Source: Undaria pinnatifida
Taxonomy: Eukaryota; Sar; Phaeophyceae; Laminariales; Alariaceae
DNA: 64,000 bases
NCBI GenBank assembly: GCA_012845835.1
Contig: JABAKD010000010.1
Location: 9,233,599-9,297,598, forward strand
Direction: 5' to 3'
The notes beneath the pieces were generated by a model. It had not been told where the DNA came from. It ran no database searches and saw only the letters and a program-made list of their open reading frames with translations. Below are positions 36,001 to 46,639 of this stretch, piece after piece. Each line of letters begins with the position of its first letter. Position 1 is the first letter of the stretch. The position numbers and the translations under genes were made by a program.

Positions 36001-39000
36001 CGCGACGGACGGTGGTCTAGGCCTGTGACGGACAGCGGTCTAGACCTGTGACGGACGGTGGTCTAGACTTATGTACTAATTTTAATACTGTGGGAACTTC
36101 TAAAGGTGTGACTGAAGACGTCCAAAATTGCCGTCTCCAGGCATCTTTGTGAAACACCGGCCCTAAGCATTGACCCTCCCTCCCCCCCTCTCAACCACCC
36201 CGCCTCCCCCCGATCTGGTGCAGCGAGTGACGCCTTACGTCCCCGAGCCTGTGAAAGCAGGCGGCGCGCTTCTGACTTTCGCGAAGTCTAAGCGAACGTA
36301 CACGTTAACGCGGGTGGAGACGGATCTCAGGGAGGCCAAGAAAAACCTGCTTTACGCCAACATGTCGGACCCCACCGCGTCTGTCGGTCAGCCGGAACCG
36401 GATTCGACGGTAGGTTTGTTGTCTTTTCCTCTGCCCCACCCGAGGGTGCACGAAAACAAAATTGTCGACACTGCAGCTTTGGTTCAGAGGCTCAGACAAG
36501 GAGGGGGTGCTCATTCCATGCATACCTGTTCTCATGTCCGCTCTTGCAAGTTCTTGAATCGTTATTGGACCCGTTCTTGTTGTCAAAATTGGCGTTCGCA
36601 GTGCTAGCAGTTTGTTTATGCGTATGTGCTTGTTCGACGTGTGTCAGTGAAGAGCAGCGATTGCAATGAGTTTTCGGGGAGTGTCACTGAGATGTCGTTT
36701 GTTTCACTTTTTTTTTGCTCGGTCGGCTGCCAAGACCCACAATTTGATGTCTCGCTGTCGGCTGTGATTGCGCTGTCTTCGTTCACGACTTGTGTATTAT
36801 ATGGGAGTCTGAAACCCGTCAGTGCGTCACCGAGGCCTCGGAAATCACAGCAGCAACCCGCTCGCCCCAAGAAACTCTGATCGTTGTAATTCCGTACGAG
36901 TAGGATAGATTTTTTAATCCGGTATTTGCGTCTGGTTTGGGTATTTGTCTGCGCCTGCGCCAACCCTCTGCCTCCGCGTCCAATGTGCCGCATGAGCGGT
37001 CGTATATTGCAACGCGGCGCATGTTGCTACTGTATGATACACATTTTTTTTTCTGCTCGGTGGTGTTTGCGGATTGTCCGATTGTCCTTAGGTAGGGTGC
37101 GTGGATCAAGTCGTCTGTCGAGGAGAAACAACTGCCATGGCAAGAATGTCCGTTGTAGCTGTGATAAAAGTGTCAGGTGCTGTGACAAAAATGTCGGCTG
37201 CGTAGGCAAAGCTGTCAAACGCTGTGACAAGAGTGTCAATTGCTGAGGCAAACATGTCGATTGTTGTGACTAGAATGTCAATTGCTGTGGCTTGAGAGTT
37301 TCAATTTCCGTCATCAGAAATAAGTTGTTGTGACCAAAATGTCCATTGCTACGGCAGGAATGCCAATCGCTGTGACCATAATGCCAAGTGCTGACAAAAA
37401 TGTCCATCGCTGTGACAATAATAAAATTGCCATTTTGCTTTGACCAGAAACGTTTATTGCTGCGACAAGAATGTCTATTGCTGACAGGAAGGTCACTCAC
37501 TTTGACGAGAATGCCAATCACTCTGACGAGAATGTCAATTGCGATGACCGGAAATTCAGTTGCTGTGACCGGGATGCCATTGGCTGTGGCAAGAAATGTT
37601 ACTTACTGTGACTTTGTTGCGCCTACCGACTCCAGGTTTACGTGGGTAACCTGGAGCCGTCTGTGACGGAGGATGACCTCCGTGAGTTCTTCGCCGACTG
37701 CGGGAACATCGCGTCGGTACGTACCGCCGCCATATAGCTGGTGTTTTGTGCGCATGTGTGCTTAGCCTTGTGCTTTTTTTTTTCCACGATGTGTATAGTT
37801 GGAAGTGCGCTGGCGATAAATCTCAGCGCCCAACCGTCGTGTCCTTGAGCTTGAAAGCTCGCAAGCCTTAAAAGTGGAATATCTACTTGTTTCGTACTTG
37901 CATGCGCTACGTACCGTATCTCAATCGTGGGTGTGCTTCCCTCGTGTTGGACTACTCGGACCCTCTAACCTGGGGCGTCTGATGCATCTTCAGCCACCCA
38001 ACCAACCAATTCCATCCTCCCACCAACGTTGGATGGGAAATCGACGAGCAGCGGGAGCGCTGAACCCTATGCGCGATACAAATTATAAAACGTACAGGGG
38101 GGAAAAGAGACGACACCTGCGACCACGGGTTGTCTAGAAGGTCGCTGAGTTGTCCAGAACATCGGTGAGGTTGAAGCTTCCTACGAGTTGAGCTGGTAAG
38201 CAAAAAGCGATGATGAAAAATATAGAAGCTCGAGCTATCTCCAACCTCCTAGAACGCCAACCTCTAACCACCAACTCATCCGTTCTCGTGGTGCCCCTCG
38301 CTTTGGATGAAAAATTGTCTGCGCAGATCCGCATCCCGCAGGACAAGGACACGGGCAGGATGAGAGGCATCGCTTTCGTCGCATTCACCAAGCACGTGGG
38401 GGTGCTCCAAGCCCTCGCACTCCACATGGACGACTTGAAGGGGCAGAGCATCAAGATCAGGCGAGCCGACGCCAAGGCCGACAGCAACAAAAATACGGCC
38501 AAAAAATCTTCTCACACGCGACCCGGTGGCCCCGGGGGGGCTGATTCTACCAGCAGTGGCGCAGCATCAGGGGCCGCCAAGAGTAGTGCGGGATGGGGGG
38601 AGCAAGCTTCGGGGAGGGGACAAAGCGGCGGCGGTACGGGGGGGGTAGGCGCACCCGCGCAAAGCAGCGCGCTGGAGCTGGCAACGGCAGCAATTATTAG
38701 GGCGGCGGCGGCAGCAAGAGCTAACGCGGCGGCGGCGGAGGCGGCGGGAGCTCCACCTGCAAGCAGCGGCGATTCTAAGAGACGGACCATGGGCGACGAA
38801 CGACACATATCGAATTCTAAGGAGGAGCGAGCTGGAAGGGACAGCGGCCACAGGCGGAAGCGCGTTAATAGGTGGGGCGATTCTGGGGTCCAAGAAGGCG
38901 GTATCTCGTTGGCGACGGCAGCGGCGGCTAGCGTTGACCAGGTGGAGACGCAGGCGAAAAGGAGACGGATCGAGGACGGACAAAGAGGGGGGAAGGATGC

Positions 39001-39934
39001 TGGAGGAAGAGAGGAAAGGGACGCTGGAGCAAGAGGGGACAGGGACGCTGGAGGAAGAACGGAGAGAGACGCCGGACGACGGGAGACGAATGCTGGAAGA
39101 AGGGAGAGGGATGCTGGAGAAAGAGGGGAGAGGGATGCTGGAGGAAGACATGGGAGGAATGCTGGAGGAAGACAGGAGAGGGATGCTGGACGAAGAGAGG
39201 ATAGGGGTGCTGGAGGGGCATCTGGCCGTAAGAAGGGCGTGTCCCGCAACGAGAGCAGTCGTGGCGGGGGCCGGCATGGGGACTACGACGATGGAGGCCG
39301 TGATGGTGGGCATGGCCGGGTTCGCAAAGGAGAGGATGGGCGACGGGGCAGCGAAGACCGTGGTGGTGGTGGTAGTGGTGGTAGCGGTGGTGCAAGGGCC
39401 GCTCTCGACGGACGGGCTGAAGGAGAGAGAAATCGGGACGATCTAAGGGATGACGGCGTTGGTGGTGCCGGTGGTGGTGGCAGAGGTGATCGGAAAGGAG
39501 AGAGACAACGTGACAACAACAGTGCAAGCTCAGAGAGGCACGGCGCCAGGGATGGGCGTAGGCGAAGAGAAAACGGCGACAACGGGCACCGGGTTCACCA
39601 CGGTAAGACGGAGGGAGAGCGCAGGGAGCGTGAGGACGGAGACCGACGGCATGGGGAGACCTCTCGTCGCGAAGGGGATGGCAGGAAGGCGAGTCACAGA
39701 CAGAGCGAGGAGAGGGAGCATCGAGGCAGGGGTCACGGCAGTGTCGGCGACGAAGGACGACGTCGGGATGGCCATCGAGAGGGCCGGGCGGATAAAGAAG
39801 GCGGCACGAGGGGTGCTGAGGACGGCAGGACGGGGCGGGGGATCAGGGATCACAGCGGGCGCACAGTCAGGCGCGAGGAGCGACGGTCGAGGTCGAGATC
39901 GAGATCCCCTGCTGGCTCACGCAATCGACGGTGA
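24008..39934 (+). CDS. NADAR-FHA-RRM-RS fusion protein
   Basis: Model: join(24008..24049, 24429..24551, 25218..25319, 25817..25979, 26891..27088, 35553..35689, 36224..36409, 37636..37716, 38327..39934), 2640 nt, 879 residues, all GT-AG and all phases compatible. Residues about 22-165 are a NADAR (YbiA-like) domain: [54 protein letters not shown]. Residues 170-288 are an FHA domain: HPSVSRSH (S225, H228), N248-G249, closing with [12 protein letters not shown]; the usual Arg after Gly210 is Lys211. Residues 318-395 are an RRM (RNP2 VYVGNL, RNP1 RGIAFVAF). Residues 400-879 are RS/RE/RG-rich with RDAGGR repeats and end in [14 protein letters not shown] hydrolyses ADP-ribosyl-guanine and related N-glycosides, FHA binds phosphothreonine, RRM binds RNA. 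Likely nuclear. Each domain is split across introns, so the exons support each other. The 8.46-kb fifth intron is the boldest join, but NADAR and FHA meet inside that exon pair and FHA is completed only by the join. Confidence 0.85.
26340..26375 (-). other. tRNA-like B box remnant
   Basis: On the minus strand GGGTTCGAATCCTC matches a Pol III B box, but no full tRNA can be folded around it. It is probably a SINE or tRNA relic within intron 4 of the fusion gene. Confidence 0.35.
28080..29905. repeat. Tandem array of palindromic (foldback) units
   Basis: About six units of 250-300 bp. Each has a left arm (CAGTGCTCAGAAGGTG ... CGTTTTCCCGTTCGCGTT), a central part with GTGGTGGTCG, and a right arm that is the reverse complement of the left (AACGCGAACGGGAAAACGCT ... 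CAGCACCTTTTTGAGCACTG). Arms are about 90 bp and 75-90% alike by eye. The many frames here are by-products. The array lies in intron 5 of the fusion gene. Confidence 0.8.
30575..31150 (+). mobile_element. Dispersed element, copy 1 (SINE-sized, GA-rich 3' part)
   Basis: It starts GTTGTTGTTCTCACATTAAC and continues GTGGTCACAGGACAGGCTCC. It carries CACGTATATATTACACGTAG, a 180-bp A/G-only tract (30,905-31,095), and ends near CATACTAGGAGACCCTAGGA. Copies are at 53,342-53,930 (+) and, split in two, at 63,425-63,068 and 58,446-58,280 (-). No A/B box was found and no gene. Confidence 0.8.
31258..35017 (-). pseudogene. Inactivated LINE (non-LTR retrotransposon): endonuclease plus reverse transcriptase
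   Basis: On the minus strand 35,017 to about 33,900 encodes a basic N-terminus and an APE-type endonuclease: [48 protein letters not shown]. About 33,350-31,700 encodes reverse transcriptase: [57 protein letters not shown] and YADD (32,284-32,295). A low-complexity GGGG-rich C-terminus follows, made by a C tract at 31,310-31,410. Four in-frame stops (33,989-33,991; 33,246-33,248; 32,964-32,966; 32,649-32,651) and about two frameshifts (near 33,360 and 32,535) inactivate it. It lies inside intron 5 of the fusion gene, in opposite orientation. Confidence 0.93.
35018..35510. repeat. Three diverged repeats of about 150-180 bp next to the LINE
   Basis: Units around 35,040, 35,240 and 35,370 share CAC..C..GACGTTT-(A/T)CATGGT...CTCCTTGCCGCCAGTAC and end with ACGCAACCACGCC-like sequence. 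A fourth, weaker one follows near 35,470. They abut the 5' end of the LINE and may be its 5' UTR repeats. Confidence 0.5.
37140..37612. repeat. Degenerate minisatellite, GCTGTGACAAAAATGTC type
   Basis: About eighteen diverged units of 24-27 bp with consensus TTGCTGTGACAAGAATGTCAA. It ends a few bases before the acceptor of the first RRM exon and lies in intron 7 of the fusion gene. Confidence 0.75.
37950..38095 (+). mobile_element. SINE 3' fragment, plus orientation
   Basis: ATCGACGAGCAGCGGGAGCG then GCTGAACCCTATGCGCGATA matches the SINE at 57,830-57,880 in reverse. It lies in intron 8 of the fusion gene. The head is absent or unrecognisable. Confidence 0.55.
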
Positions 39935-41807
39935 GCCCGGCGCCCAGGCCCCGGTTATCGACCGCGCGTGTTATACGTGTTTGCCTTTGCATCCAAGGAC
40001 GCCGATTTTAAGGCGTAGGTAAGCTACGCCTTGATATTGTGCTGGAGATGCCGTGCTGAGCTACGGTTCGGGAGCCGCATGCGACGGGAGTTCGACCACT
40101 TTTGCGCCGTTTTGTTGTCACCCCGAGACGTCGAGTCCAGTGCTAATGTTACGTAGGACGCTGGACTGTTGCTGCTGTGTCTGGAGGCGGAAAGGGTGTT
40201 GCTTTGTCTTGGGCTGCCCCTTGCACGGTTTTAGATCTAAGGGAGGTATGCCAGTGCGTGCGCCTAACCGAACGCGCCGATTTTAGTATAAGCATTTCGC
40301 CCGTAGTCTCGATGGTGTTTGCCCTGACGTATTGTTGCAGGGGTCATCGCTACATATATCTCGTGGTTTTCGAAAAAGTGAGGACGGCTTTTTAGATGGC
40401 TTTACCTTCGATTTTGTGTGCAAATGCACACCTCGTGCGAGAGCGACGTGGAGCACCGCAAGCAACAAGGTGTGCGGCATATTTGTTCGCTGTGCTGGAT
40501 CTCAATCGCCCTCTTTTTTCGCAGACTGTGTGATTGGACAACAGGCAACATCGCCAGACAACTAAGTTCAGGCAACTATCCACCCACGGGCATTTATAGA
40601 ACGGCTCTAGTTTTCAAATATATTTTGCGTTTTGGCGGTATATAACGTGTCCAACGCATTAAATAATTAATCGAGCATGCGCGAATCATGTCCTAGCGCG
40701 GCTACTGCGAGGTGTGTACTCTGGGGACTACGATTTTCGCTATAGGGGCGAGGAAACTGATACCGCAGATCGTTCGCCACCGTTAGAAGTGCATGTTTGT
40801 GCGCTTACGCCTCGTAATAATGTATCTGATGAGCGTTTGAGTCCCTCGCGCAGTTGAGAATATTTTCGGGGTCGCTCGCGTTGTGTTTGGAAACCCTTGG
40901 AACGTTCGTACCTCGTAGTTCCCATCGACTCGCAATAACACGGCAACAGGAAGGTGAGCGGCAAGCAAGGGCGTGGTTGTTGAGTCGCGCTCCGCTCACC
41001 GTGTACCCGTACGTGTTGGGTTGTTGGACTATTATTAATACGAAGTAAACTCTTCTTTTACGTGACGTAAAGCGTAATGCGCGTTTTAAAGCCCGATCGG
41101 TGGAGCGAAAGCTACTCGCGGTTCAATTGCCTCTCCATTCAGTAAAAGGGCCGTTGTGGGACTTGCAACAACAGCGAAACAAACCAGGGGATGATTCATT
41201 GTGAATCCGAACGTAGAATCCTAAGGAGTTGTAACACGCGCGCAGTATGATACTACTGAATATGGAGTATATTAACGGGTAGGGTGTCGGCGATTTCTCA
41301 ACTCTGTTGGGTTGGAAAAATGGAAAAATCAAGTATTGAAACCGATTAACATCATAATCACAACCCAAGGCCAACCAACACACACAAAAAAAACTAGGAT
41401 AAAAAATAAACAACGACTTTAGTATTGTATTGTTTTCCTACCCGCAACTTCTACCGGACCAAAAGTCGGTATCATGAATGAACACATCGCAAACACCCTG
41501 CCGCTCGCACGCTCACATTGACGGGAAGTTTGATATGAACGCAATTTATATTTTCGCTTGACACTCATGGGTTCTCCCAAAGGGATTTAGAGGGGGAAGC
41601 TAAACCGACGGGCTGAAATAATGCCGAATGATTGTAGCGTCTGCGAAATGAAGCAGCTGAAGCTCTCGGTTATTGTTTTCATATTGACTCTTCCGTGGTC
41701 GCACGACCGACTCCACCAACGTCAAAACTGTCCTTACCTAAAATGAAGCTAGTAGCTGCACGGCACGCAGCGAGGTATGAAAGCATGCGCACGCTTCGTA
41801 CTGCTCC
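39935..41807. other. 3' flank and intergenic region
   Basis: After the stop of the fusion gene a short inverted repeat (AAGGCGTAGGTAAGCTACGCCTT, about 40,010-40,033, shown here only by its arms AAGGCGTAG / CTACGCCTT) may form a hairpin. No gene is seen further on. Confidence 0.4.
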
Positions 41808-41946
41808 GTGATCACCCTCTGCACGGCTTACAAGACCACCCTCCGTACGGCATACAAGACCACCCTCCGTACGGCATACAAGACCACCCTCCGTACGGCC
41901 TACAAGACCACCCTCTGTACGGCTTACTAAACCACCCTCCGCATGG
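41808..41946 (+). repeat. 24-bp minisatellite, six units
   Basis: Units of CAAGACCACCCTCCGTACGG plus CATA repeat six times with few changes. In one frame they read YGLQDHPP or YGIQDHPP, but the surrounding frame is only 67 codons. Confidence 0.9.
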
Positions 41947-42603
41947 CTTTTGTCATTATACCTGGGTCCCCAGAGGGTGAAAAACGAACACGGTTTTCGA
42001 TCTACCTGGCACGTGCGCTAATGTTTTACTTTTTGCCCCAACCTCCTCCCGCCTGCTGGTGCAGTATGGTGTGGATAGCCCTTCGCCAGCTCGCGTAATC
42101 CAAGGGGTGTACCAAAGCTGCTGCTGCTGACGTACGCATGTTACACAAAGCGCTTGTTTTGGCGTTCACTGAAGGTGTTCCCCGTTAGGGAAACGGGTAC
42201 TACGCGTCCCATCCGAACCTAACACAATACAAATACCACGGCCGTATTCACATAATCTTGGAACAAGAAGAAATACGGGATACCCCCGTGGGAAGAATAT
42301 TCCGACCATTTTTCTCCAAAACAAGAGGGGATTTACAGCACGCAACAACAAAAAATGTGGCTTTGAAATCGTCTTGTCGAGATGCCTCCACACACGCAAA
42401 ACGCTGGGCGTTTCTGCACTCACCTCATTTGTCCAAGAAAAAGTCAGCTTGGAAACTTGTCAGGGTGCGCGCGCTTTCGGGTGTTACACAAAATATCAAA
42501 TCTCGTACGTACGAGAGGCACGTAGACACGGCGGTATATATGCCTTCTTCGAATATCGGCCAACCAAACAAAAAGCAGATCGGCGCACAACGAACAGAGA
42601 GAG

Positions 42604-43893
42604 GTGATAGCGGCGCAAGGCCGAAGACCGGGGACTCCCCTCCCCCCCCCTCCCCCCAGGCGGAGTGTATCTACGCAATACATACCCAACCAGTTGGTGG
42701 GGGCAATTTTCAACCTACGAGATATGTACCAACCGAATCTCTACTTACCACTGAAAATCATCCAATCTAATTCCAAGTATTTTCCATCTCAACAGTGGGC
42801 GCGAAAATTGTGCAAAAACTATCCAACTCTACGAGTACCCCAAGTAAGTTTCTCTCCCAACGTGTTTGCAACTGTAAAGGGAAATTCCGAGACGCTGCCC
42901 TGTACATATGGCGATCGCAAACGTTGTACTTGGAGGTATTGCATCTACGGTACTTCGATATTTCAAGTACACTGGTACAGCGAGGTACCCGGATTACGAG
43001 CGTCCATAATAAGAGAAAACGGACGCAAACGCGGGCAGATCGGCTCGTCACGCTTTGTGACGCCTTTACCAAAATCTACCAGGCACCACATACATGATAC
43101 TCGGTCTAATATATGAGCGGTGACACCTACGTGTTCCAAGGGGCTCTCTGAAATCGGGCGTCCCACCGCATCACAATACGCTAAAGGTCAAGGCAAGAGC
43201 CACGCAGCCTACATTTGGCCGAACGGCAACGACTGCTGCTACGACAGGCGCATTAGGGCGGGCACGTGGCTCCGCCGCGCCGATACAGGCATATCACCAC
43301 GGAAAATAACACGTAACAAGACAAAGGACCGGCCCCACCCCATAATTAAGAACAGCACGGCATCCCCACCTAGAATATATTTGACACGTAACAAACAAGC
43401 CGTACTGCCACAATCAATCGCACAGGGGTTAGTAGCCGAGCTGCTGGCTAAGATAGCTCGCGAGATCCGTGCTGATGAACAAGCACGCGCAAGAGAGAAA
43501 CACCCGAACACAAACACGTTTCCTCGGAAGGGCCACATTGCGAGGACAAAACATACCTACAGTAGCTCCTTGAGCCCCACCGCCGTATGTACAACTCGCA
43601 GTACGCGTAAAAAAGAAGAAACAAAAAATGTACGAGACACGTGCTTTCGGTTACGGCTTGTGGTCGCCGCGGATGGCACGGCAAGATATATCTATTCTAT
43701 GCACAATCGCAAAATTGCGACCCTCTGGCCCTTCGCAGCAAGTTCCGAGTGTCTTGAAAAAAAACAAGCGCCGCAGAAAGCAGTATCAAGTGTCGCACAA
43801 AAGACCAAAAATATGGATCTATCCCGTCTGAAGATGATCACCCGCCATAGTACCAGGCGTCACCCGGGCTATTATCCGCACCCCTTTCCTTAG
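42604..43893 (+). other. 430-codon open frame interrupted by one TGA, function unknown
   Basis: One frame runs from 42,604 to a stop at 43,891-43,893 with a single internal TGA at 43,114-43,116. Such length without stops is unusual for the non-coding DNA of this window. The part after the TGA has SIAQGLVAELLAKIAREIR (possibly helical) and TCFRLRLVVAADGTARYIYS. I recognise no family. It could be a gene with one stop, a spliced gene, or a decayed element. A second frame, 42,258-42,770, overlaps its start. Confidence 0.3.
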
Positions 43894-43894
43894 C

Positions 43895-46639
43895 TCAGCT
43901 ATCCGTCATTTTCCCTCTCGCGCTAGAGTCTAACGGCGCCGGAGTCACGGGCTTCGGGGCGCCGCCCTCCCCGCCGCCTGTCACAACATCACCATCACCG
44001 AGCACGCCCTCAGCGAGAGTCACAAGTTGCGGAGCAACCCCCACGTCCCCGATCACAACATCTCCATCAGCGTGCACGTTTACATGCGGACCAACCCCCA
44101 CATCCTCGGCCACAACTCGTCCATCCGCGACAACGCTCTCCGCGGGAGTTACGGTCTTTGGGGTGCCGCCCTCGGTGCTGCCCTCGGTGCCGCCAATCGC
44201 AACATCTCCATCGTCGAGCACGCTCGCGGTGTGAGTCACATGCGAAGCAACGCCTACGTCCTCTGTGTCAACATCTCCATCAGCGTGAGTCACATGACGC
44301 GGAGCAACTCCCCCGTCTTCCGTCACAGCATCTCCATCAGTCAGCACGCTCTCCGGGGGAGGTGCAGTTTTCGGGGCGCCTCCCTCCTCGTCGCCGTTCA
44401 ATACACCTCCAACGGGAACCACGATCTCGGCTAGGGTCACGTACTGCGGAGCAACCCCTACGTGTTCTGGCACAACATCTCCATCAGCGACCACGCTCTC
44501 CGCGGGAGTCATGGGCTTCACGGCGCCACCCTCCGTACCGCCATTCGCAGCATCTCCACCGTCGACCACGCTCTCGTCGAAAGTCGTACGGTTCGGATCA
44601 GCCTCCACGTCTTCGGCCACCCTCCCGCCCGCAACCTCCGTCCCGCTGTCGATGTGCCCAACACCACCACCACCACCACCCTGCCGTTGTCGGTTGTCCC
44701 CCTCCGATCCTACCGCAGCAACTCCTGTAGCACGCCCCGGCGCGCGTGGCGGCGCAGCTCCGGCAGCGTGCCCCGGAGCGCTCGGCGACGTAGGCAAGGC
44801 AACCCTAGCGTGTTCCTGCGCCGGTCGTTGATGCTGCTGCCGCTGATGCCGGCTTTGCTCTGCCGGGTCGGCCAAGTCCCCAGCTTGACGCACGTGACTC
44901 CCCGGCACAGAACCCCCCCCCGCCGGAGCCGACACGTCCGCCGCCGTGTGCCGGACGGCGGGGGGACGGGGGTCTGCGGGGCGGTTCGGGCGGGACACGA
45001 CGTACATTCCGCGGGTGCTGAGATGCTCTCGACGCGCGCGCGAGGGTATGACCCTGCTTCGCGTCCGAGTCTTTCGGATGGGCGGGGGTGGAGTCGGGAG
45101 CTTGTCCACCGGCTGACGCGAGGAGGCGCGGGAGAGGGGTGGGAGGTTTGGGGGTGGGGCGAGTGGGGGGGGGGGGGCGGTGAGGTGTGGTGGCGCAGAT
45201 GGGCACTCACGTTCGGGGAGGGGGGGGGGCGTTCGAGCTGCGGTCAATTCAGACATAATTCGCATTACCACACGCGAGAGGGGCCTAGAGATGTGTCAGA
45301 TATGTAACCGAAACATCGCCGTTACCACACGAGAGAGGAGTGGATATTTCGTCAGATAAGGAAACTCAAACACGACTCTTTCGACATTCGGTGCAGCCGC
45401 CATGGAATTCGGTTGAGCGCATCGCAACTCATCGGGTTGTGTAGAGCATGTGCTCATTCGAGTGCTACTCAGCGGGTACAACGGCGTGCAGGGTCTATAC
45501 GAGTATCAGCTAAGTTTCTTGCCGATACTGGTTGTGTCCGTTTGTGCGTCCACGCAAACGTTGCGACCGCTTTCACTGGCGAGCAAGCAGGGGAATGGGT
45601 CCTATCAGACACCACACTAACATCGGGTCGTTTTGCTCACACACTGCGTCCTGTCTAAGTACGAAGAGTACAACCGTGACACGCCTTCGCGATTTCGTTA
45701 CACAGAGAAAATTCCAGCTGGAAAAATGCTCACAGTTTTCCTTCTTCCACCTCCCCTCTCATCATCAGGGTCAACGCCAACGACACAAGCACGAGCAAGA
45801 AAACCAAAAAACACAAACGCACAAACGCTCTACTGCACCTTTTCTTATCTTCCCTTGCTTGTGTACATTCCGATTTTCGTATCCAGTACGTTCGGCAGTG
45901 CATGGCCTGTTCTCCTTACTGTATCGCGAGGTACACACCAGGCACATCTTTGGCTCGTAGTTTGCGACCAGAGCTTGTATCCTCCTAGACTAATAATTAG
46001 CACGGACACTGGATGGGCTGGATATCGGTGGGTAAAACACAACAGTTGAATGTGAAGATAATACACACACCCCCTCTTTTCTTCAGGGTCAACGAGCAAC
46101 AAAATCATCGCTAGCAACACACAAGAAAAAAAAAATCGCATACACACACCAGGAGACCCCGTCACCTTAGTCGGAGACCCAGGCCACGCCTCGTCGAAAA
46201 ACGGATCATAAATGTGCTTCTCGTCGACCTCGCCGCCATCATAGTCATCGCTATCGTCCGAATCTTCCCCTCTCTGCACGCCCACAGCTTTCCGCTTCTC
46301 GGGGGGGGGTATCGGGCCGTCATCATCCGGCGACATCGCTCTCTTAAAGTCCTCCTCAGCTTTAGCCCTGAACTCCGCCTTATTCGCGTTTATCTCAGCA
46401 AGGATGGTGTCCGCCGACTCTTCCACCTCCACGGGCGCCTTCTCCCGATCACCTTTAGCCGGTTCCTTCTCCTCTTGCTCCTTGTCCTTGCCACCCTCGT
46501 TCCCGTCGTCGTCCGCGTTGCCGCTTTCTTTTTTCGCTTCCTCTGCCTCGGCGGCCGCCACCGCAGCGGCGGCGGCTGCAGCCGCCGCCGCCGCCTTTTG
46601 GGCCAGTCGCGGTCTCACAATCGCACGCAGTCGGTACCA
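43895..46639 (-). CDS. Low-complexity protein with Val/Asp/Gly repeat domain (two exons)
   Basis: Model: complement(join(43895..45112, 46166..46639)), 563 residues, probably lacking upstream exons. The upstream exon starts after CGCACTCAG and is acidic and Ala/Glu-rich, with a poly-Ala run, then DTILAEINANKAEFRAKAEE and an Asp/Ser patch; it ends AAG|GTGACG. The second exon follows a long pyrimidine tract and GCGTCAG, phase 0. Its first half is basic and Pro/Arg/Gln-rich. The last 190 residues are repeats of about 30-40 residues such as TPAESVVADGDVV, EDVGVAPQ and LAEGVLGDGDVV. The stop is at 43,895-43,897. Function unknown; a secreted, structural or intrinsically disordered protein would all fit. 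Linking the two exons is inference. Upstream minus-strand sequence (to 46,800) has no convincing start. Confidence 0.5.

Noticed and set aside
36150-36223. FHA exon 7 starting upstream of 36,224
   Set aside because: The sequence is a pyrimidine-rich tract ending GTGCAG, typical of an acceptor, and FHA conservation begins right after it.
38512-39582. Long minus-strand frames opposite the RS-rich exon
   Set aside because: They are shadows of the purine-rich, biased coding strand of the fusion gene.
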